Positions 36,197 to 44,484 of a DNA stretch of 64,000 nucleotides are shown here, piece by piece. The stretch covers positions 496,001-560,000 of the forward strand of contig NZ_JAUSTJ010000001.1 in the NCBI RefSeq assembly GCF_030812785.1, read 5' to 3'. The notes under the pieces were generated by a model. The model was not told where the DNA came from. It saw only the letters and a list, made by a program, of their open reading frames with translations, and ran no database searches. The stretch comes from Sphingomonas kyeonggiensis. Lineage in GTDB: Bacteria; Pseudomonadota; Alphaproteobacteria; Sphingomonadales; Sphingomonadaceae. Positions within the stretch are counted from its first letter, which is position 1. Each line of letters starts with the position of its first letter. The translations under genes were made by a program, and so were the position numbers.

Positions 36197-36928
36197 ATGA
36201 CGCTGACCGCCCTGCCGATCTTCGTGAAGCTGGCAGGGCGGCCGGTGGTGCTGGTCGGCAGCGGCGAGGCGGCCGAAGCGAAACGCCGGCTGCTCGAGCG
36301 CGCCGGCGCGGCGATCGTCGGCGAGGAGGCCGAGGCCGCGCTCGCCATCGTCGCCACCGACGATCCCGAACCCATTGTCGCCCGGCTGCGTTCGCGCGGC
36401 ATGCTGGTCAATACCGTCGATCGCCCGGATTTGTGCGACTTCACCCTGCCCGCGATCGTCGAGCGCGATCCGGTGCTGGTGGCGGTGGGCACCGGCGGGG
36501 TCTCGGCCGGGCTGGCGGCGGCGATCCGGCAAAGGCTGGAGGCCGAGCTGCCCGCCGACCTGGGCGAGACCGCGCGGGCGCTGCATGCGGCGCGGCCCGC
36601 GCTGCGCGCACGCTTCCCCGACATCGCCGACCGCCGCCGCGCGATCGGGGCGGCGCTCGCCGAAGGGCTGGGCGGCGACGTGGTCGGGCGGATCGGTGCG
36701 CCGGAGGCGGCGCGGCTGCTGCGCTTCACCCTGGCCAGCGCCGATCCCGACGATCTCACGCTTCGCCAGGCGCGCGCGCTTGCGCAGGCCGAGCGGCTAT
36801 ACCATTTTCCCGGCGTGCCGACCGCCATCCTCGACCGCGCCCGGGCCGACGCCCCGCGCATCGCCTGCCCCGCTCCGCCCGAAGCGCCGGGTCCCGGCCT
36901 CTCCGTCTGGCTGGAGATGCGGACATGA
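36197..36928 (+). CDS. Siroheme synthase N-terminal-type (CysG-N) protein
   Basis: A 243-residue protein similar to the CysG N-terminal module (precorrin-2 dehydrogenase/sirohydrochlorin ferrochelatase): an NAD-binding domain with VVLVGSGEAAEAKRRLLERAGA (quoted loosely from residues 16-37), then GTGGVSAGLAAAIRQRLE and a helical dimerisation region. No uroporphyrinogen methyltransferase module follows, so a separate CobA is needed. It should supply siroheme for sulfite or nitrite reductase. It begins 1 bp after lysA and overlaps zntB (ATGA). The C-terminus is less conserved. Confidence 0.8.
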   Translation: MTLTALPIFVKLAGRPVVLVGSGEAAEAKRRLLERAGAAIVGEEAEAALAIVATDDPEPIVARLRSRGMLVNTVDRPDLCDFTLPAIVERDPVLVAVGTGGVSAGLAAAIRQRLEAELPADLGETARALHAARPALRARFPDIADRRRAIGAALAEGLGGDVVGRIGAPEAARLLRFTLASADPDDLTLRQARALAQAERLYHFPGVPTAILDRARADAPRIACPAPPEAPGPGLSVWLEMRT

Positions 36929-37878
36929 GCGGCTTCGCCTATATCGTCCATGACGGGAAGGTGGAGCAGCCGATCCTCAAGGAGGCGCTGGGCAAGAATG
37001 CCCCGCTCAGCTGGATCCACCTCAACACCAATGACGAGCGCGCCCAGCTCTGGCTGAGCGGCGAGGCCAAGCTGCCCCAGCCGGTGATCGAGGCGCTGAC
37101 CGCGATGGAGACGCGGCCGCGCTGCGACCTGTTCGGCCCGGCGGCGCTGATCAACCTGCGCGGCATGTCGTCCGAGACGCTCGACAGCTCCGATCCGCTC
37201 GCCTCGATCCGGATGTACGCGCATGGCGGCTGCGTCTTCTCGGTCTCGCGCAAGCAGCTCAATGCGATCACGCCGGTGCGCAAGCAGGTCGAGGACGGCA
37301 AGATCCTCGATCCGGGCGACCTGATCGCGGCGATCGCCCAGGCGATCACCGAGGAGCTCGACCCGATGGTCGCCGAGCTGGGCGATTCGCTCGACGATTG
37401 CGAGGAGCAGATCTCGCGGCACCGCGCCTTCGACCTGCGCCGGCTGGTCAACGAGACGCGGGTCAAGGCGATCGGGCTGCGGCGCTTCCTCTATCCGCAG
37501 CGCGCCGCGCTGGAGAAGCTGGCCGGGCTGCCGGTCGAGTGGCTGGCCGAGGACGACCGGCTCCACCTCGCCGCCGCCGCCGACCGCGCCGCGCGCATGG
37601 CCGAGGAGCTGGAGAGCATCCGCGAGCGCGCCGCGCTGACCCACGAGACGCTCACCGACCTGCGCTCCGAGCTGATCGACCAGCGCTCGCTGATGATCGC
37701 GGTGGTGGCGATGGTGTTCCTGCCGCTGACCTTCATCACCGGGCTGTTGGGCATGAACGTCGCCGGCATCCCCTTCGCGCACGAGCCCTGGGCCTTTGCC
37801 GGGGTGGTGGCGCTGTGCGTGGTGCTGGCGGTGGCGATCACCGGCTATTTCCTCGGCCGGCACTGGTTCGAGCGCTAA
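36925..37878 (+). CDS. zntB: CorA-family zinc transporter ZntB
   Basis: A 317-residue CorA-superfamily protein. A long soluble N-terminal domain ends in an extended helix (about residues 150-250), then two C-terminal membrane helices. The pore signature GMN is present in GLLGMNVAGIPF. The family forms pentamers; ZntB members move Zn2+, probably with protons. ATG overlaps the upstream stop. Zinc rather than magnesium is inferred from similarity to the ZntB group and could be wrong. Confidence 0.87.
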   Translation: MSGFAYIVHDGKVEQPILKEALGKNAPLSWIHLNTNDERAQLWLSGEAKLPQPVIEALTAMETRPRCDLFGPAALINLRGMSSETLDSSDPLASIRMYAHGGCVFSVSRKQLNAITPVRKQVEDGKILDPGDLIAAIAQAITEELDPMVAELGDSLDDCEEQISRHRAFDLRRLVNETRVKAIGLRRFLYPQRAALEKLAGLPVEWLAEDDRLHLAAAADRAARMAEELESIRERAALTHETLTDLRSELIDQRSLMIAVVAMVFLPLTFITGLLGMNVAGIPFAHEPWAFAGVVALCVVLAVAITGYFLGRHWFER

Positions 37879-37882
37879 GCGC

Positions 37883-38440
37883 TCAGCAGCGACGGCAGCG
37901 TTCCAGCTCGACGCGGATGGCGGCGAGCTCGCCCCGCGCCTCGCCCAGCTCGATCGCCCGTGCGGCGATGCGCGCGTCGAGCGCGAGGTTGGAGCGCTTG
38001 AGCTCCTCCATCCGGTCCGAACGGGCCAGCACGCGCTCGATCCGCGCGGCGAGCTCCTCGAATTCATAGGGCCGCTCGAGATAGTCGTCGGCGCCGGCCT
38101 GCAGCGCCTCGATCGCACCGCGCGGATCGCTCTGGCTGGTGACCATGATCACCGGCAGATCGGTGGTGTCGCGCGTGGCGCGGATCTCCTGGAGGACATG
38201 GAGGCCGGAGACTTCGGGCATCACCCGGTCGACCAGGACGAGGTCGAAGCCGCGCGCGGAGATCAGCTCGAGCGCCTGAGAACCGCAATCGGCGAGGACG
38301 ACGAGATAGCCGAGCTGGCCGAGGCGATGGGCGAGGACGTGCAGGTTCGTCCGGCTGTCGTCGACCGCCAGGATGGTACGCGTGGCACGCCGGCGATTGC
38401 CGATGCCTTCCTGTGCCGAAGCCTCGTCCATGGCCGGCAT
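37883..38440 (-). CDS. Receiver-domain protein with coiled-coil tail
   Basis: A 185-residue single-domain response regulator. The acidic pocket Asp27-Asp28, phospho-acceptor Asp71 (LVLVDRVMPE) and Thr101 are kept, but the invariant Lys before Pro is Arg123 (YLERPYE), which often weakens or alters phosphorylation-induced switching. Residues about 135-185 are a charged coiled coil with no output domain, ending RCRRC. A scaffold or phosphate-sink role, or action through dimerisation, is possible. No histidine kinase is nearby. Convergent with zntB (4 bp apart). Start could be residue 4 (MDEAS). Confidence 0.82.
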   Translation of the reverse strand: MPAMDEASAQEGIGNRRRATRTILAVDDSRTNLHVLAHRLGQLGYLVVLADCGSQALELISARGFDLVLVDRVMPEVSGLHVLQEIRATRDTTDLPVIMVTSQSDPRGAIEALQAGADDYLERPYEFEELAARIERVLARSDRMEELKRSNLALDARIAARAIELGEARGELAAIRVELERCRRC

Positions 38441-38493
38441 ATTACGCCTGCAACAATCACGAAACAGTTAAGTCGGGCGCAACCTTGCTTGGA

Positions 38494-39030
38494 TCAGCGT
38501 TCCAGGAAGTTGAACAACTGTCCCACCATCACGTCCATCGGGCCGTTGCACTTGTCGAGCGCGTCGCCCGGCTCGGCAGTGTTGACCGCCAGCCCCATCG
38601 GAGTCGGCCAGCCGCGCAGGGCATGGGTGATGGTGCGCAGCGCCTGCAGCGTCGAGACCGCCGCCTGCCAGCCGGCGGCGGTGGCGATCAGGCCGACGGG
38701 GAGGCCGTCGAAATAGGGCCGCTCGTCCCTGCTCAGCGCCTCGACATAATCGAGCGCGGTCTTGACCAGGCCGGACAGTGTGCCGTGATAGCCGGGCGAG
38801 CCGACGATCACCGCATCGGCGGTGCGCAGCGCCTCCAGATAGCGCATCACCGCCGGATTCCCCTCGACATTGCCCGGCTCGTAATGGGGGAAGGCGATCG
38901 CCTCGCCGGTGAGCAAAGTGGTGCGGGCGCCCCGCGCCTCGGCCCTGGCGAGCGTGGCCGCAAGCAGGCGTCCGGTGGCGGATTCGGGGCGCAGGGTGCC
39001 GCCGAGCGCGACGATATGAGGTGCCGACAT
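38494..39030 (-). CDS. NADPH-dependent FMN reductase family protein
   Basis: A 178-residue flavodoxin-like protein. The FMN phosphate loop GGTLRPESATGRLL is near residues 10-23, and SPGYHGTLSGLVKTALDY is the family signature around residues 78-95. Expected to reduce FMN or quinone-like substrates with NAD(P)H in the cytoplasm. Similar proteins pair with monooxygenases (SsuE, MsuE). Whether it could feed RutA, about 8 kb away, is speculative. The start MSAPHIVALGG fits the family. Confidence 0.85.
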   Translation of the reverse strand: MSAPHIVALGGTLRPESATGRLLAATLARAEARGARTTLLTGEAIAFPHYEPGNVEGNPAVMRYLEALRTADAVIVGSPGYHGTLSGLVKTALDYVEALSRDERPYFDGLPVGLIATAAGWQAAVSTLQALRTITHALRGWPTPMGLAVNTAEPGDALDKCNGPMDVMVGQLFNFLER

Positions 39031-39138
39031 GCGGTTGCGCTAACCCAAAGCTCGGGCGAGCGCCAGAGTGCGCGCCGCCGTGGACCTGGGGCGCGGGCTG
39101 CGGCTATGCATCGGCAGAATCACCCAAGGGGGAGCCAA

Positions 39139-40224
39139 ATGGTCGCAGCAACGCACGGTCCCCTGGCGGGGCTGCGCATCGTCGAACTCGACATGCCGGG
39201 CACCGTGCTGTTCACCGGCATGCTCCTCGCCGACCTGGGCTGCGACGTGATCCGCATCCGCCGGCCGGGCAGCGAAGGCAGCGCCGTGGCCGCGCCGCTC
39301 TATCGCGGACGATCGGAAGTGCTGCTCGACCTCAGCCAGGCGGCGGGGCGCGAGCAGGCGCTGTCGCTGATCGCCGAGGCGGACGGGGTGATCGAAGGCT
39401 ATCGCCCCGGGGTGGCCGAGCAGGTGGGGCTCGATCCGGCGCGCTGCCTCGCGCTCAACCCGCGGCTCGTCTATGCCCGGACCAGCGGCTGGGGGCGCGA
39501 GGGACCGCTGGCCGGCACGCCGGGCAATGACATCAACCATCTGGCGCTCTCCGGCGCGCTCCATGCGATCGGACCGGCCGCCGCGCCGGTGCCGCCGCTC
39601 AACCTGATCGGCGAATATGCCGGCGGCGCGCTGCACCTGGCGCTCGGCCTGGTCTCGGCGATCCTCGCCGCCCAGGCGACCGGGCGCGGCCAGGTGATCG
39701 AGGCGGCGCAGGCGGATGGCGTCGCGTCGATGATGACGCTCTACTACGCGCTCCACGCCGCCGGGCGCTGGGCCGATGCGCGCACGGCCAACATGGTCGA
39801 TGGCGGCGCGCCCTATTATCGCTGCTATGCCTGTGCCGATGGCCGCCACGTCGCGGTCGGCGCGCTCGAGCCCGCGAGCTTTCGCGCGCTCTGCGCCGGG
39901 CTGGGCATCGCTGCGGCCAAGTTCGACCAGTTCGACCGCGCCTGCTGGCCGGCGCTGACCGAGGAATTCGCCGCCGCCTTCGCCTCGCGCGGGCGCGACG
40001 AATGGGCGGCGCTGTTCGAAGGCGGTGAGGGCTGCGTGACGCCGGTGCTGTCGCTCACCGAGGCGCCGCTCCATCCGCACAACCGCGCGCGCGGGACCTT
40101 CACGGCGGTGGGCGAGACGGTGCAGCCGATGCCGGCGCCGCGCTTCTCGGGGACGCCGGCCGAGGCGCTTCCGGCGGTGGAGGAAAGCGTGGCCGAGGTG
40201 CTGGCGCGCTGGGGCGGGGAGTAG
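39139..40224 (+). CDS. CaiB/BaiF family protein, alpha-methylacyl-CoA racemase-like
   Basis: A 361-residue type III CoA-transferase-fold protein whose closest pattern is alpha-methylacyl-CoA racemase (SGWGREGPLAG, DINHLALSGALHAIG, DGGAPYYRCY). In racemases the catalytic pair is His in GHDIN and Asp in ADFAGG/GDFGG. Here those positions are Asn130 (GNDIN) and Glu159 (LIGEYAGG). CoA transferases of the fold use an Asp elsewhere. The reaction is therefore open: racemase with altered acid/base, or another acyl-CoA function. AAGGGGGAG precedes the ATG. No acyl-CoA genes are adjacent. Confidence 0.8.
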   Translation: MVAATHGPLAGLRIVELDMPGTVLFTGMLLADLGCDVIRIRRPGSEGSAVAAPLYRGRSEVLLDLSQAAGREQALSLIAEADGVIEGYRPGVAEQVGLDPARCLALNPRLVYARTSGWGREGPLAGTPGNDINHLALSGALHAIGPAAAPVPPLNLIGEYAGGALHLALGLVSAILAAQATGRGQVIEAAQADGVASMMTLYYALHAAGRWADARTANMVDGGAPYYRCYACADGRHVAVGALEPASFRALCAGLGIAAAKFDQFDRACWPALTEEFAAAFASRGRDEWAALFEGGEGCVTPVLSLTEAPLHPHNRARGTFTAVGETVQPMPAPRFSGTPAEALPAVEESVAEVLARWGGE

Positions 40225-40243
40225 AAGTACCGCCCCCAGTGCC

Positions 40244-40317
40244 GTGTTCCGGCTAAAGCAGGAACCTAGGGTAATCGGGTACTTCGCCGCCCTGGGCTCC
40301 TGCTTTCGCAGGAGCAC
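40244..40317. repeat. Palindromic intergenic repeat R6
   Basis: GTGTTCCGGCTAAAGCAGGA on the left mirrors TCCTGCTTTCGCAGGAGCAC on the right, with imperfect CCTAGGG/CCCTGGG inner pairing. It lies between the convergent CoA-transferase-like gene and fliS. Confidence 0.75.
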
Positions 40318-40340
40318 ATGGAAGGGCGGTTGGCCTTATC

Positions 40341-40745
40341 TCAAGCGACGCTGGCCTTGAGGCTGCTCCAGGCGCGGGCGATCTCGTCGAGGCTGTTCGC
40401 CGCCTCGCGGAACGGTGCCGGGTCGGTGCCGGTGGCTGCCTGCAATATCTCGCCGCGCAGCCCGTGATAGAAAGTGGCGAGCGTCCGGGCGACCTCGCCG
40501 CCCTTGTCGAAATCGAGCCCCGCCTCGAGCGCGAACAGGATCGCGGTGGCACGCGCGACCCGCTCGCCGCGGACCGAATAGTTGCGCCGCTCGACCGCCC
40601 AGGCGGCGGTGCGCAGCGCGGCGATGCCCTCTTCGTAGAGCAGCCCGACCAGCGCATGCGGATCGCCACCGGCCGCCCGGCCGACAATGTCGATCTGGCG
40701 ATAGGTGTCGGCAGGGTTGGCGGCGAGAGCCGAGGCGTAGCGCAT
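40341..40745 (-). CDS. fliS: Flagellar export chaperone FliS
   Basis: A 134-residue helical protein of the FliS family (Y15 and R16 in TYRQIDI, ALVGLLYEEGIAAL, FYHGLRGEILQA). It binds the C-terminus of flagellin to stop early polymerisation and deliver it to the FlhA export gate. Its ATG shares a base with the fliD stop (TGATG), so it is translated with fliD from the sigma-28 promoter at 42173-42199. Last gene of the long flagellar operon. Confidence 0.92.
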   Translation of the reverse strand: MRYASALAANPADTYRQIDIVGRAAGGDPHALVGLLYEEGIAALRTAAWAVERRNYSVRGERVARATAILFALEAGLDFDKGGEVARTLATFYHGLRGEILQAATGTDPAPFREAANSLDEIARAWSSLKASVA

Positions 40746-42148
40746 CAGTCCTTCGCGTTCCAGGCGTCGATCTGCTGCTGCAGGAAGGTCTGGGTCGACT
40801 TATAGGCGGCGACCTTGGCGTCCATCGCGGCGAATTGCTGAGTCATGCGCTCGCGCAGCTTCTCGGTATCGCCGGCGACCTTGGTCTTCTCGTCCGCGAG
40901 ATCCTCCTGCGCCTTGCTGTACTTGTCGGCGCTGGCACCGAGCCCGCTCTTGGTGCTGGTCGCGATATCCGAGATGTCGGAAAGCGCCTTGGTCAGCCCC
41001 GCACTCTCGGCGAAGATCTTCTCGACGTCGTTGGGATAGTCGGTGAGCACCTTGGAGAGCCGTGCGCTGTCGAGGCTCAGCGTGCCGTCGCGATTGGTCT
41101 TCACCCCGAGATCGGCGAGGTTGGACGGCGCATCGACGCCCGCGCCCGGCACCAGGTCGCTCAATGTCAGCCGCTTGAGCTGCTGGAGCAGCTGCTTGGC
41201 TGCGGGATCGGAGCGAAGCGGGCCGCTGACCGGATCGGTCGCGGTCTGCACCGCCTTGAACACTTCGTTATAGGTCTCGACGAAGTTCGAGACCGCCTGG
41301 CTGAGCGCACTGGTCGGCGAGCTGGCGCCGATCGTCACCTTGGTGCCGATCGATGCGGAGACCAGGTCGATCCGCGTTCCGGGGATCATCGTGGTGATGC
41401 TGTTGGTCGGATATTTCGCCTCGACCCCGTCGATCGCGACCCGGGCATCCTGCGCCGTCGCGCTGATCGTCGAGCCGGTGGCGCCGGGGCCGACATCGAG
41501 CTGGGCGAGCCCGTCGGCGCCGCTCAGCGTGAACGCCTGGGACGAGCCGGTCGCGCTCTTGAGCACCAGCCGCGCGCCGGTCGAATCGCTGAGGATTGTG
41601 GCGGTGACGCCGGCCTTCTTCGCATTGATCGCGGCGGCGACGTCGGACAGCGTGGCGTTGGCGGGCACGTCGATCTCGACCGGGGTGCCGCCGCCCTGGG
41701 TGAAGCCGGTCATCGCGCCGTTGCTCACCGTCGCGGTGCCGAAGCTGAGCGTCAGCTTGCCCCCACCGATGACGCTGCTGCTGCCGCCGCCGAACGCCTG
41801 CGAGCTGGAGACCTGGCCCTGGGCAAGCTGGCGCACTTCCATCGTCGCGTTCAGCCCGGCGAGATCGGCGCCGGAAAGCCGGGTGACGTTGACGATGCCG
41901 GTGTTCGAGCTGGTCGGCTGGGTGGCGAGCGAGCCCGAGCTGGTGAGCGAGGCAAGCGCCGAGGCGAAGTCGCTGATATTGCCCTTGATCGTGCCGACCG
42001 AGGAAATCTGCGCGGTAAGCGCGTCGTTCTTGTCGGTGATCGCCTTGTTCTTGTTGGCGAAGCTGTTGTCGACGAGCGACGTGACCAAAGCGGTGATGTC
42101 GATCCCCGATCCGGTGCCCAGCGTCTTCGCGATCGATTCGACGGCCAT
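40745..42148 (-). CDS. fliD: Flagellar filament cap protein FliD (HAP2)
   Basis: A 467-residue filament cap. The N-terminal FliD_N region (TLGTGSGIDITALV) and the C-terminal coiled coil for axial assembly (about residues 405-460) are clear. Thr/Ser/Ala-rich variable domains lie between. It caps the growing filament and folds incoming flagellin. Start chosen at MAVESIAKTL, preceded by AGGGGGACGAA. The consensus sigma-28 promoter just upstream overlaps the flhB stop, making fliD-fliS a late-class unit inside the operon. Confidence 0.94.
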   Translation of the reverse strand: MAVESIAKTLGTGSGIDITALVTSLVDNSFANKNKAITDKNDALTAQISSVGTIKGNISDFASALASLTSSGSLATQPTSSNTGIVNVTRLSGADLAGLNATMEVRQLAQGQVSSSQAFGGGSSSVIGGGKLTLSFGTATVSNGAMTGFTQGGGTPVEIDVPANATLSDVAAAINAKKAGVTATILSDSTGARLVLKSATGSSQAFTLSGADGLAQLDVGPGATGSTISATAQDARVAIDGVEAKYPTNSITTMIPGTRIDLVSASIGTKVTIGASSPTSALSQAVSNFVETYNEVFKAVQTATDPVSGPLRSDPAAKQLLQQLKRLTLSDLVPGAGVDAPSNLADLGVKTNRDGTLSLDSARLSKVLTDYPNDVEKIFAESAGLTKALSDISDIATSTKSGLGASADKYSKAQEDLADEKTKVAGDTEKLRERMTQQFAAMDAKVAAYKSTQTFLQQQIDAWNAKD

Positions 42149-42172
42149 TTCGTCCCCCTGCTCTCCCACCGG

Positions 42173-42199
42173 TAAACGGCAGGAGCGGCGCGGATTTTA
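42173..42199 (-). promoter_or_regulatory. Sigma-28 (FliA) promoter of fliD-fliS
   Basis: On the minus strand TAAA (42199-42196), an exact 15 bp spacer and GCCGTTTA (42180-42173) match the FliA pattern TAAA-N15-GCCGATAA. The TAA is also the flhB stop. The fliD start codon lies 25 bp further on. Confidence 0.8.
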
Positions 42200-43333
42200 G
42201 TGCGCGCGCGCCTGTTTCCGGCCGTTTTCGTCGAAAAGCGCCGTCTCGGGCACGGTGACCGGCGGCTGGACCGCGCCGGCGCGCCTGCTGAGCTGGAAGA
42301 CGAAGGCGAGCACGGTCGCCACCGCCATGTAGAGATCGTCGCGGATCTGCTGGTTTTCCTTGCTCGTGTAATAGACCGCGCGGGCGAGCTGCGGATATTC
42401 GAGGATCGGCACATCGAGCTCGCCGGCCAGCTCGCGGATGGCGAGCGCAGTCGCGCCGCGCCCCTTGGCGACCACCACCGGCACCTGGTCCTTGCCCTGC
42501 TCGTAGCGCAGCGCGACGGCGAAGTGCGTCGGGTTGGTGATCACGACATGCGCGGTCTCCACCGCCTTGCGGAAGCCGCCCTTCAGGATCTGGCGCTGGC
42601 GCTGGCGCTGCGCCATCTTGGCCTCGGGCGAGCCTTCGGCTTCCTTGTGCTCGTCCTTCACTTCCTGCTTGGTCATGCGCAGCCTGGCCATGTGGCGGAG
42701 GATCTGGATCGGCAGGTCGACGCCGGCGATCAGCAGCAGCCCACCGGCCATGACGAAGAGCAGGTAAAGGAACTCGTTGCCCATCGCGCCGATCGCGCCG
42801 TGCAGGTCTGCCTCGACCAGCCCGAGTGAACGGCCGGTCAGCGACCAGAGCAACCAGATGCCGATGCTGCCGAGCAGGACGACCTTGAGCAGGCCCTTGC
42901 CCAGCTCGATCCAGCCATTGGGACCGAAGATGCGGGCCAATCCCGAGCCGGGATTGATCCGCGATGCCTTGGGCGCGAACAGCTTGGAATTCCAGCGCAG
43001 CCCGGCGAGCCCGACATGGCTGAGCACCGCGCCGGCGAGCGCGAACAGCAGCAGGCCGCCGATCGGCAGCTCCAGCTTCCAGGCCGCAGCGGCGATCGGG
43101 CGCCAAGGCTCGAAATCCTCGACATCGGCAACGGTGAAGGTGAAGCTGCCGACCATCACTTCCTTGCAGGCGCGGACCAGCGCGGGGCCGAGCGTCGCCA
43201 TCCAGGCACAGCCGAGAAGGACGATCAGCGCGGTGCCGAAGTCCTTCGAGCTGAGTATTTGCCCCTCTTCGGCAGCTTTCCGCTTGCGCTTGGGTGTTGG
43301 GGCTTCTGTCTTTTCGCCGCCGGACTCGGACAT
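42197..43333 (-). CDS. flhB: Flagellar export switch protein FlhB
   Basis: A 378-residue FlhB: basic cytoplasmic N-terminus (GEKTEAPTPKRKRKAAEEGQ), four membrane helices (about 35-210), and the cytoplasmic domain with the self-cleaving NPTH motif near residue 266 (ITNPTHFAVAL). Cleavage between Asn and Pro switches export specificity from rod/hook to filament substrates. The start codon shares a base with the fliR stop. The C-terminus is moderately long and Pro-rich. Confidence 0.96.
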   Translation of the reverse strand: MSESGGEKTEAPTPKRKRKAAEEGQILSSKDFGTALIVLLGCAWMATLGPALVRACKEVMVGSFTFTVADVEDFEPWRPIAAAAWKLELPIGGLLLFALAGAVLSHVGLAGLRWNSKLFAPKASRINPGSGLARIFGPNGWIELGKGLLKVVLLGSIGIWLLWSLTGRSLGLVEADLHGAIGAMGNEFLYLLFVMAGGLLLIAGVDLPIQILRHMARLRMTKQEVKDEHKEAEGSPEAKMAQRQRQRQILKGGFRKAVETAHVVITNPTHFAVALRYEQGKDQVPVVVAKGRGATALAIRELAGELDVPILEYPQLARAVYYTSKENQQIRDDLYMAVATVLAFVFQLSRRAGAVQPPVTVPETALFDENGRKQARAH

Positions 43334-44103
43334 CAGCCGAGCACCAGCTGCGGCATCATCTCGAGCGCTTCGCGGATGATGACGACGAGATAATCCCCCA
43401 TCGCAGGGAGCGCGAGCAGCAGCGCGACCACGCCGAACAACAGGCTGGCGGGCAGGCCGACCGCGAACAGGTTGAGCGCCGGGGCGGCGCGGCTGAGCAT
43501 GCCGACGATCAGGTTGAGGCAGAGCAGCAGGAAGCCGATCGGCAGCGAGAGCAACAGCCCGGCAAGGAAGGTATAGCCGCCGAACATCGCGATGCCGAGC
43601 AGCCGCTCGGGCGCGATCCAGGCGCCGGGCGGCATCACCTGATAGCTGCGCACGACCAGGTCGACGAGAACCAGATGACCGTCCAGCGCCAGGAAGACCA
43701 GGGTCAGCATCAGCGACAGGAAGGTACCGATCGCCGGAGTCGAATGGCCGTTATTGGGATCGACCGCATTGGCGAAGCCCAGGCCCATCGACATCGAGAT
43801 GACTTCGCTGGCCACCATCGGCGCGGCGAAGGCGACCTGGAGCACGAAGCCCATGGCGAGGCCGATCAGTGCTTCGGCTGCGATGGCGAGGAAGGTGGTG
43901 AGCGAGAAGATCTCGGCCGGCGGGGCGATATGCGCGACGTTCAGCACCAGCACGCCGATCGCGCCGATCAGCGCGATGCGCGCGGGCAGCGGGATCGCCA
44001 TCGCGCTGAAGATCGGCGCGGTGATGAACGCCGCGCCGATCCGCACCATGGCGAACAGCAGCGCCCAGAGCTGCGGCTCGATCGAGAGGCCGAAGCCCAT
44101 CAC
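43333..44103 (-). CDS. fliR: Flagellar export gate protein FliR
   Basis: A 256-residue protein with about six hydrophobic segments. The family features GAAFITAPIFS early and NLIVGMLSRAAPALNLFAVGLP late in the sequence are readable in parts. With FliP and FliQ it forms the helical export channel core. It is separated from fliQ by palindromic repeat R7, an unusual interruption in a tightly packed operon. Confidence 0.94.
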   Translation of the reverse strand: MMGFGLSIEPQLWALLFAMVRIGAAFITAPIFSAMAIPLPARIALIGAIGVLVLNVAHIAPPAEIFSLTTFLAIAAEALIGLAMGFVLQVAFAAPMVASEVISMSMGLGFANAVDPNNGHSTPAIGTFLSLMLTLVFLALDGHLVLVDLVVRSYQVMPPGAWIAPERLLGIAMFGGYTFLAGLLLSLPIGFLLLCLNLIVGMLSRAAPALNLFAVGLPASLLFGVVALLLALPAMGDYLVVIIREALEMMPQLVLG

Positions 44104-44111
44104 TACCGGTT

Positions 44112-44205
44112 CCCCTTCCGCTTGCGGGAGGGGTTAGGGGAGGGGATGTACGGAAGACCGGTGAGAGACAGCCCCTCCCCCGGCCCCTCCCGCAAGCGGA
44201 AGGGG
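44112..44205. repeat. Palindromic repeat R7 inside the flagellar operon (fliQ-fliR)
   Basis: The arms 44112-44145 and 44172-44205 are inverted copies (CCCCTTCCGCTTGCGGGAGG against CCTCCCGCAAGCGGAAGGGG, plus GGGGAGGGG/CCCCTCCCC) around a 26 bp centre. A transcript could fold into a very stable hairpin upstream of fliR. Confidence 0.9.
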
Positions 44206-44209
44206 AGAT

Positions 44210-44479
44210 TCACTTTACCAGGTCCGGGATGCGCTCGAAGATGCTCACGGTGAAATCGCCGAGCAGCCCCATGATCATCGAGCCGAAGATCACCAGGCTG
44301 ATCGCCACGACGACCAGCTTGGGCACGAAGGTAAGCGTCTGCTCCTGGATCGAGGTGGCGGCCTGGACCATGCCGAGCACCAGGCCGGCGAGCAGGGCGG
44401 GCACCAGGATCGGGGTGGCGGCGAGCGCCAGCACCCACATCGCCTCGCGGCCGACGGTGAGGAAATATTCGGTGTCCAT
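44210..44479 (-). CDS. fliQ: Flagellar export gate protein FliQ
   Basis: An 89-residue protein with two membrane helices (about 12-38 and 50-75) and the family core GLVLGMVQAATSIQEQTLTF. Four copies join FliP5-FliR1 in the export channel. Start chosen at MDTEYFLTVG, 5 bp after the fliP stop. R7 follows directly after the stop codon. Confidence 0.94.
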   Translation of the reverse strand: MDTEYFLTVGREAMWVLALAATPILVPALLAGLVLGMVQAATSIQEQTLTFVPKLVVVAISLVIFGSMIMGLLGDFTVSIFERIPDLVK

Positions 44480-44484
44480 GTGCG

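Noticed and set aside
34933..38118. 1,061-codon minus-strand frame across lysA, cysG-N and zntB
   Set aside because: Antisense to three well supported genes; no recognisable domain.
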